A DNA stretch of 64,000 nucleotides from CAZTHL01 sp964613585 (lineage in GTDB: Bacteria > Pseudomonadota > Alphaproteobacteria > DSM-16000 > Inquilinaceae). The first letter of the stretch is position 1. Every line of letters starts with the position of its first letter. The stretch spans positions 29,328 through 93,327 of the forward strand of contig CAZTHL010000003.1 in the NCBI GenBank assembly GCA_964613585.1, written 5' to 3'. The notes below the pieces were generated by a model, which was not told the origin of the DNA, ran no database searches, and saw nothing but the letters and a program-made list of their open reading frames with translations. This document shows, piece by piece, positions 58,781 to 64,000 of the stretch. The translations under genes and the position numbers were made by a program.

Positions 58781-59941
58781 GTGCGTGACGGCCCGTGGCC
58801 CCAGCCCCTCGGCCGGCTGCAGCCGGGCGAGTTCCGAAGCGCCATCGGCAGCGGCCGGGACTGGCGGGAGGCGACCCGCGCCTGCCTCGACCGGCTCGGC
58901 AACGTGCGCGACGGCACGTTGGGTGTCGTGTACCTGGCCGATGCCCTGTCGGACGATGCTGGCAGCATCCTGACCCTGCTGCGCCAGCTGACCGGGGTGG
59001 CCGACTGGGTCGGCACCGTCGGCATCGGGGTGATCGGCGACGATCGCGAACTGTTCGACACGCCGGCGCTCTCGGTGCTGGTGGGGCGTCTGCCTGCCGG
59101 TCAGGTGCGGCTGCTGCCGCGCTTCACCTCGGTCGAGCAGACCGGGCTGGACGGCGATCTGGCCGACTGGGCGCGGGCCGCGCAGCCGGTGCTCGGCCTC
59201 GTCCACGCGGACCCGCGCAACCCGCAGACCCCCGCCATCGTGGAGGCGCTGAGCCGCGCCTCGGGCGCCTTCCTGGTGGGTGGGCTGACCTCGAGCCGGC
59301 ATGCCTTCGCCCAGATCGCCGGCGGCCAGGGGGAGGGCGGCGTCTCCGGGGTGCTGTTCGGGCTCGAGGTGCCGGTCGTCACCGGGCTGACCCAGGGCTG
59401 CTCGCCGATCGGGCCGATCCACATGGTCACCGCGTGCGAGGATCACATCGTCGCCGAACTGGACGGGCGGCCGGCGCTGGACGTCTTCAAGGAGGACATC
59501 GGCGATTTGCTGGCGCGCGACCTGCGGCGCACCGCCGGCTACATCTTCGCCGCGCTGCCGGTGCCGGGCTCCGACACCGGCGACTATCTGGTGCGCAACC
59601 TGGTAGGGCTCGACCCGCGGGCCGGGCTGGTGGCGATCGCCCATCATCTTGTGCCGGGCGACCGGCTGATGTTCGTGCGCCGCGACGCGGCGGCCGCCGT
59701 GCAGGATCTGGGCCGCATGCTGGCCGGGGTGACCCGCCGCCTGGGCGGGCAGCGGCCGCGCGGCGCCGTCTATGTCAGCTGCCTCGCGCGCGGGCCGAAC
59801 CAGTTCGGCACCCAGTCCGAGGAGATCGCCCAGGTGCAGGCAGCGCTCGGCAGTGTGCCCCTGGTCGGGTTCTTCGCCAACGGGGAGATCTCCCACGACC
59901 GCCTCTACGGCTACACCGGCGTGCTGACGGTGTTCCTGTAG
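58781..59941 (+). CDS. FIST domain protein
   Basis: A 386-residue protein with FIST N (about 40-220) and FIST C (about 225-375) domains: GVVYLADALSDDAGSILTLL, GAFLVGGLTSSRHAFAQ, SPIGPIHMVTACEDHIVAEL and LVGFFANGEISHDRLYGYTG. FIST proteins are proposed small-molecule (perhaps amino-acid) sensors, often feeding two-component or chemotaxis pathways. No signalling partner is adjacent. The start is GTG 58781, 3 bases after tesA, so it is likely co-transcribed. The TAG stop merges with repeat copy E. Confidence 0.9.
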   Translation: MRDGPWPQPLGRLQPGEFRSAIGSGRDWREATRACLDRLGNVRDGTLGVVYLADALSDDAGSILTLLRQLTGVADWVGTVGIGVIGDDRELFDTPALSVLVGRLPAGQVRLLPRFTSVEQTGLDGDLADWARAAQPVLGLVHADPRNPQTPAIVEALSRASGAFLVGGLTSSRHAFAQIAGGQGEGGVSGVLFGLEVPVVTGLTQGCSPIGPIHMVTACEDHIVAELDGRPALDVFKEDIGDLLARDLRRTAGYIFAALPVPGSDTGDYLVRNLVGLDPRAGLVAIAHHLVPGDRLMFVRRDAAAAVQDLGRMLAGVTRRLGGQRPRGAVYVSCLARGPNQFGTQSEEIAQVQAALGSVPLVGFFANGEISHDRLYGYTGVLTVFL

Positions 59942-60062
59942 AGCGTTTCCGGCTCAACGGGCATCGCCGGCCGCTCCCCGCCCGGCACCCCGCGACGGCA
60001 TGCTCGGACTGGCCGCGCAGGGCAGCGGGCCGCTGGCGATTTCGCATCAGGCGGAAACGCTC
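59941..60062. repeat. Dispersed intergenic palindromic element, copy E (best preserved)
   Basis: A 122-bp copy with perfect 11-bp terminal inverted repeats GAGCGTTTCCG (59941-59951) and CGGAAACGCTC (60052-60062). Its first base is the G of the FIST gene TAG stop. Its reverse complement matches copy A almost throughout, including GGCCAGTCCGAGCATGC. It lies between the FIST gene and a decayed methyltransferase remnant. Confidence 0.8.
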
Positions 60063-60102
60063 TGGGTGAAGGGGCCGCCAGACTGCCGCTGATCGGGGCT
60101 CA

Positions 60103-60330
60103 GAGCCGCGCCGGCAGGCACATGCCCGGCACGAGGCCGGAGCGGCAGCCGGCCAGCGCCACTCCGGGGCCGCAGCCGATCTCGAGCAACCCGGTCCTCC
60201 GGGCCGATCTCGAGCAGGTCGAGTGTCCACAGGCTGCGCTGCCCGGTTGGCTGGCCGCCGCGCCATGACCGCGCCCGCAAGCGCCCCGTGCGGTCCCGAC
60301 GCCCCCGTGAGGCGTGCGGAGCCCAAGGAC
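60103..60330 (-). pseudogene. Remnant of a class I SAM-dependent methyltransferase gene
   Basis: Reading on the minus strand, one frame gives SLWTLDLLEIGPEDRV and then loses homology. The neighbouring frame resumes with LLEIGCGPGVALAG, the SAM-binding motif I. One extra base near 60190 explains the break. The frame then stops at 60103, right after motif I, so the C-terminal two thirds of a roughly 200-residue methyltransferase are missing. The lost part is replaced by repeat copy E and the FIST gene. The N-terminal limit is uncertain. Confidence 0.65.
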
Positions 60331-60473
60331 CCTGCGTCGCCGCCTGCTCCAGCGCGGCGCGCGACGTCCGCACGCGCCCGGTTGGCATGGCGCGAAGGCT
60401 GTGGTGGTGTGCCGGACGCACGTTCCTCCCGCCGGCTCGTCCATGTCCGGCCTACCCCTCCGGAGCCCGTCCC

Positions 60474-61520
60474 ATGGAATACCGCCGTCTCGGCCGCACC
60501 GACCTGCGGGTCAGCCGCATTTGCCTCGGCACCATGACCTGGGGCACCCAGAACACCGAGGCCGAGGCCTTCGCCCAGCTCGACCATGCGCTGGACCAGG
60601 GCATCAACTTCCTCGACACGGCGGAGATGTACTCGATCCCGCCGACCGCGGAGAGCTTCGGCAAGACCGAGACGTGCATCGGCAACTGGTTCCGGGAGCG
60701 CAACAACCGCGACAAGGTCATCCTGGCGACCAAGGTGACCGGTCCGAACCCCCGCTTCGACTGGATCCGCGGCGGGCGCAACGGCCTCGACCGCGGCAAC
60801 ATCGAGGCGGCGGTCGAGGGCAGCCTGCGCCGCCTGCGCACCGACTACATCGACCTCTACCAGCTGCACTGGCCGCATCGGCGCACCAACATGTTCGGCC
60901 GGCTGGACTACACGCACGATCCGAACGAGGAGCATGTGGCGCCGGAAGAGACGCTCGAGGTCTTGGCCGACCTCGTGCGCGCCGGCAAGGTGCGCCATGT
61001 CGGCCTGTCCAACGACAGCCCCTGGGGCGTCATGCGCTTTCTCCACCTGGCCGAGGCCTCGGGCGACGCGTGGCCCCGGGTGGTCTCCGTGCAGAATCCG
61101 TACAGCCTGCTGAACCGCAGCTTCGAGATCGGCCTTGCCGAGATCGCCCACCGCGAGGAGGTCGGCCTGCTCGCCTACTCGCCGCTCGCCGGCGGCACCC
61201 TGAGCGGCAAGTATCTGGGCGGGCGCATCCCGCCGGGCTCGCGCCGGGCCATTGACGGCCGCGGCTCGCGCTACGCCACGCCGCGCGGCGACGCGGCGAC
61301 CGAGGCCTATGTCGGCATCGCCCGGAAGCACGGCCTCGACCCGGCGCAGATGGCGCTGGCCTTCGTCAACAGCCGGCCGTTCCTGACCTCGAATATCATC
61401 GGCGCCACCTCGATGGAGCAGCTGACCGCCGACATCGCCTCGGAGCACATGATCCTGCCGCAGGAGGTGCTGGCCGACCTCGAGGCCGTGCACCGGGACA
61501 ATCCGAACCCCTGCCCCTGA
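60474..61520 (+). CDS. Aldo/keto reductase (Tas/YajO-like)
   Basis: A 348-residue NADP(H)-dependent aldo/keto reductase. It opens MEYRRLGRTDLRVSRICLGT. The catalytic tetrad is visible: Asp and Tyr in FLDTAEMYSIPP, Lys in VILATKVTGPN and His in YQLHWPHRRTN. SPLAGGTLSGKYLGG and the C-terminal IIGATSMEQL complete the family pattern of the Tas subgroup. The substrate is unknown. The ATG at 60474 matches family starts although the frame extends into the remnant region upstream. Confidence 0.94.
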   Translation: MEYRRLGRTDLRVSRICLGTMTWGTQNTEAEAFAQLDHALDQGINFLDTAEMYSIPPTAESFGKTETCIGNWFRERNNRDKVILATKVTGPNPRFDWIRGGRNGLDRGNIEAAVEGSLRRLRTDYIDLYQLHWPHRRTNMFGRLDYTHDPNEEHVAPEETLEVLADLVRAGKVRHVGLSNDSPWGVMRFLHLAEASGDAWPRVVSVQNPYSLLNRSFEIGLAEIAHREEVGLLAYSPLAGGTLSGKYLGGRIPPGSRRAIDGRGSRYATPRGDAATEAYVGIARKHGLDPAQMALAFVNSRPFLTSNIIGATSMEQLTADIASEHMILPQEVLADLEAVHRDNPNPCP

Positions 61521-61689
61521 AACGGTCCTGGTGGCGGAGCACCGCCCGCGCGGCCTTGCGGTTCGTTTCGGCCACGCTACCCTACGGTGAGGTCGGGCGC
61601 GAGCCCGCCCCGGCGCGGCCGGGACGGCAGCACCGCCCGCACAGCCTCCGCCGACGCGGCCGCCCCGGCGCCCCGGAAGGATCGCCGCC

Positions 61690-62292
61690 ATGATGCGCCT
61701 TTTCGTCGCCCTCGACCTGCCCGAGACGGTGCGTCAGCGCTTGGCCATGCTGCAGGCCGGGCTGCCCAACGCCCGTTGGATTCGCGCAGAGAACCTGCAC
61801 GTCACCCTGCGCTTCATCGGCGAGGTCGAGGAGCACCGCGCCCAGGATCTGGACAGCGCGCTGTCGCGCATCGAGGCGCCGGCCTTCGATCTGACCTTGG
61901 TCGGCGTCGACTTCTTCGGCCCCGACCGCAAGCCGCAGAGCCTGCTGGCGGTGGTCGAGCGCTCCGATCCGCTGCAGTTCCTGCGCGACAAGGTCGATCG
62001 CGCGGTGGCGGCGGCGGGGCTCGGTCTCGACGACCGCAAGTTCCGCCCGCATGTCACCCTGGGCCGGCTGCGCGGCGGCCCGCACAGTCGCACCGGCCGC
62101 TGGCTCGGCGAGAATGGCCTGCTGCGCGCCGGCCCCGTGCCGGTGACCGAGTTTGTCCTGTACCGCAGCCACCTGGGCCACGAGGGCTCGGTCTACGAGC
62201 CGCTCGCCGCCTATTCCCTCAAAGTCGATGCCTCCCTCGATGGGGCGGCCGGCGACGGCTCAGAGGGACTCGCCGCGCAGCAGGCGCGGTAG
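61690..62292 (+). CDS. thpR: ThpR, RNA 2',3'-cyclic phosphodiesterase (2H family)
   Basis: A 200-residue 2H phosphoesterase. The two H-x-T motifs are HVTLRF (H37) and PHVTLGRL (about residue 121). It opens 2',3'-cyclic phosphates to 2'-phosphomonoesters and shows 2'-5' RNA ligase activity in vitro. MRLFVALDLPETVR and FGPDRKPQSLLAVVE are typical. The last 33 bases overlap the convergent end of ubiH. Confidence 0.94.
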   Translation: MMRLFVALDLPETVRQRLAMLQAGLPNARWIRAENLHVTLRFIGEVEEHRAQDLDSALSRIEAPAFDLTLVGVDFFGPDRKPQSLLAVVERSDPLQFLRDKVDRAVAAAGLGLDDRKFRPHVTLGRLRGGPHSRTGRWLGENGLLRAGPVPVTEFVLYRSHLGHEGSVYEPLAAYSLKVDASLDGAAGDGSEGLAAQQAR

Positions 62293-63492
62293 CTGCCCGA
62301 CCGTGCCCATGGCATGGCGCATGAAGAAGCGCTTGAGCGGCGGCAGCCGTCCCACCGCGGCGAGGCCGATGTCGCGCGCCACGCGCACCGGGGGGAGATC
62401 ATTCGAGAACAGCCGGTTCAGGCCGTCGGTCACAGCGATCAGCGACAGCACATCGGCGCGCCGCCAGCGCTGGTAGCGGGCGAGCCCGTCGGGCCAGCCG
62501 AGGTCGAGCCCAAGCCGCGCGCTGTCCGCCAGGATCTCCGCCAGCGAGGCGACGTCGCGCATGCCCAGGTTCAGGCCCTGGCCGGCAATCGGATGGATGG
62601 CATGGGCGGCATCGCCGATCAGCGCCACCCGGTCGGCCGTGTAGCGCTCCGCGTGCAGCACGCCGAGCGGCCACGCCGCGCGGCTTCCGATCCAGCGGAC
62701 CCGGCCCAGGAAGTCGCCGGCGCGCCGCTGCAGCTCGTCGCTGAAGTCATTCTCGGGCAGCCGCAGGAAGGCGTCGGCTCGCCGCTCGGGCACGGTCCAG
62801 ACAATGGATGAGCGCGGCGTCCCGTGCTCGTCGTCGCGCATGGGCAGGATCGCGAACGGTCCGTCCGGGTAGAAGTGCTCGACCGCCACGCCGTCATGCG
62901 GCACCTCGTGGGCGATGGCGCAGACGATCGCCTTCTGCCGGTAGGCCCAGCCGGTGGTGCCGATGCCCGCCAACCGCCGCACCAGGGAGCCGCGGCCGTC
63001 CGCGCCGACCACCAGATCGGCGGTGATCCGCCGGCCGTCGGAGAGCCTCGCCGTGATCCCCGCGGGCGCCGTCTCCAGCGCGGCCAGGGCCGCCGGCGCC
63101 CGGTGCGCCACCGTGGGCGCGGCGTCAAGGGCGGCCAGCATGGCCCGGCGGATGGTCCGGTTCTCGACGATATGCCCGAACGGCTCGTCGCCGACCTCGG
63201 TGTGGTCGTAGTGCAGGAACACCGGCGCGTTGCCGTCGGCGATGCGGATGTCGAGGATCGGCGCCGCCTCGGGCTCGAGCGCCGGCCAGATGCCGAGGCC
63301 CTCGAGCAGGCGCCGGTTGCCGTAGGAGATGGCGGTGGTGCGGATGTCGTAGCCCGGGTCCGTGCGCGCCTCGGGGCTGTCGCGGTCGATCGCCACCGCG
63401 TCGATGCCGGCCTGGCCGAGGGCGGCGGCGAAGCTGAGCCCGATCATGCCGCCGCCGACAATCAGGACCTGGGTGCGCGTGCTCTCGCTCAT
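62260..63492 (-). CDS. UbiH/UbiF/COQ6-family FAD-dependent ubiquinone-ring hydroxylase
   Basis: A 410-residue flavoprotein monooxygenase of ubiquinone synthesis. The FAD-binding loop is VLIVGGGMIGLSFAAAL (residues 9-25). The DG motif is LVVGADGRGSLVRR, and the GD motif with the UbiH-family signature is VALIGDAAHAIHPIAGQGLN. Whether it acts at ring position C1, C5 or C6 cannot be told from sequence alone. ATG 63492 fits the homologous N-terminus. It overlaps thpR at the 3' ends by 33 bases. Confidence 0.93.
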   Translation of the reverse strand: MSESTRTQVLIVGGGMIGLSFAAALGQAGIDAVAIDRDSPEARTDPGYDIRTTAISYGNRRLLEGLGIWPALEPEAAPILDIRIADGNAPVFLHYDHTEVGDEPFGHIVENRTIRRAMLAALDAAPTVAHRAPAALAALETAPAGITARLSDGRRITADLVVGADGRGSLVRRLAGIGTTGWAYRQKAIVCAIAHEVPHDGVAVEHFYPDGPFAILPMRDDEHGTPRSSIVWTVPERRADAFLRLPENDFSDELQRRAGDFLGRVRWIGSRAAWPLGVLHAERYTADRVALIGDAAHAIHPIAGQGLNLGMRDVASLAEILADSARLGLDLGWPDGLARYQRWRRADVLSLIAVTDGLNRLFSNDLPPVRVARDIGLAAVGRLPPLKRFFMRHAMGTVGQLPRLLRGESL

Positions 63493-63802
63493 GCGCCGAG
63501 GGTTACCGCGTCCCCGGCGCCTGTCCAGAGGCTTCCGGCGCCTGCGACGCCGCGCCGAGCCTCTGCGCAAATTTTCAGCAATTGCCTTTGATCGTCCAGG
63601 ATTCTGTCGGGGCGACCGGACGATGCGCCGGCAAAGCGTTTTACACTCGTGCAAGGCGGTTCAAAAACCTCGGTTTTGTGCAGCGCACCCAAAGCGGCAC
63701 GAAAATTGATTCCTGCATGGCGGGACGGCGGTGGAGCGGCGCGGGGACGAACCGTCTGCCCAAGGGGTGGGCAAAAAGCGGAAACTACCAAGGGAACAGG
63801 CA
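63493..63802. other. Divergent ubiH/glnK intergenic region
   Basis: 310 bases that must contain both promoters. A sigma-54-like promoter is at 63695-63710, and a perfect AAAACC-TC-GGTTTT inverted repeat is at 63664-63677, which could be an activator site or part of a longer TGCAA...TTGTGCA dyad (about 63649-63682). No gene is seen. Confidence 0.45.
63695..63710 (+). promoter_or_regulatory. Candidate sigma-54 promoter of glnK
   Basis: CGGCAC-GAAAA-TTGAT resembles the -24/-12 consensus TGGCAC-N5-TTGCA, with GG and GA at the proper 10-base spacing (GC would be ideal). It lies about 93 bases before the glnK ATG. glnK and glnZ genes are commonly NtrC/sigma-54 controlled. Confidence 0.4.
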
Positions 63803-64000
63803 ATGAAGCTGGTGATGGCCATCATCAAGCCCTTCAAGCTGGACGAGGTCAGGGAGGCCCTGACGTCGCTCGGTCTTCAGGGTCTGACCGTGAGCGAGGT
63901 GAAGGGCTTCGGCCGGCAGAAGGGGCAGACCGAGATCTACAGAGGGGCCGAGTACTCGGTCAGTTTCCTGCCCAAGGTGAAGATCGAGGTGGCGGTGACC
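63803..64000 (+). CDS. glnK: GlnK/GlnZ-type PII nitrogen regulatory protein (5' part)
   Basis: The first 66 codons of a PII protein; the rest is outside the window. It begins MKLVMAIIKPFKLDEVREAL and keeps the T-loop RGAEYSVSFLPKVKIEV with Y51, the uridylylation site. The SVSFLPK version of the loop resembles Azospirillum GlnZ rather than GlnB (which usually reads VVDFLPK). PII senses 2-oxoglutarate, ATP and ADP and would normally control AmtB, whose gene often follows. AAGGGA precedes the ATG by 7 bases. Confidence 0.93.
   Translation, partial: MKLVMAIIKPFKLDEVREALTSLGLQGLTVSEVKGFGRQKGQTEIYRGAEYSVSFLPKVKIEVAVT

Overview
The window comes from a high-GC alphaproteobacterium, most likely a Rhodospirillales-type organism. 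The evidence is the gene content and order: the Caulobacter-like origin neighbourhood, a PII protein that looks like Azospirillum GlnZ, a 1262-residue B12-dependent ribonucleotide reductase, LptE, Tim44 and DUF3576 proteins. The genus cannot be fixed from sequence alone. No tRNA, rRNA, CRISPR array, phage or intact transposase was seen. A 100-N scaffold gap lies at 4888-4987.

Layout. 1-4752: the end of the histidine operon (hisA', hisF, hisE), a HIT hydrolase, a membrane adenylate/guanylate cyclase and a DUF938 methyltransferase. 4753-5346: a repeat element, the gap and a small membrane protein. 5347-9647 (minus): Smr, lactate utilisation lutABC, and a Tim44-domain protein. 9862-11115 (plus): fxsA and secB. 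11211-14825 (minus): dnaQ, coaE, aroE, maf, ppsR. 14826-15223: the divergent ppsR/hemE gap, which is the conserved position of the Caulobacter-type replication origin. 15224-17846 (plus): hemE, hemH, hemJ, followed by a J-domain protein (minus) and rho (plus). 20389-24248 (minus): quinone oxidoreductase, dienelactone hydrolase and DUF255 protein. 24370-30326 (plus): DUF6489, mnmE, mnmG, rsmG, parA, parB, with two perfect parS sites. 30353-37452 (minus): holA, lptE, leuS, DUF3576, sulfotransferase, porin.

37805-44215 (plus): YggS-type PLP protein, ubiE, an ABC ATPase without a permease, and nrdJ. 44322-45748 (minus): two tiny candidate genes and a GhrA-type dehydrogenase. 45907-48005 (plus): DUF302, a small membrane protein and glcF. 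48188-53004: a periplasmic amino-acid-binding protein, an XRE regulator, a sigma-54 response regulator and an alpha-carbonic anhydrase. 53775-58777: a Bax-inhibitor-1 protein and the ybbA-ybbP/tesA divergent locus. 58781-64000: FIST protein, aldo/keto reductase, ThpR, UbiH and the start of glnK/glnZ.

How it fits together. Genes mostly point away from the ppsR/hemE gap on both sides for about 4-15 kb (secB and fxsA are exceptions), and parABS lies 11-15 kb to its right, so the window is probably origin-proximal. The main unexplained signal is a family of roughly 120-160 bp intergenic elements with GAGCGTTTCCG/CGGAAACGCTC ends. There are five copies or part-copies, and several abut the stop codon of the neighbouring gene. 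One lies beside a decayed methyltransferase gene and one brackets the assembly gap. Other points are a possible RBS-sequestering leader before nrdJ, a palindromic Shine-Dalgarno hairpin serving tiny genes near 44.5 kb, a possible CTG start in glcF, and a triplicated in-frame stop after secB.
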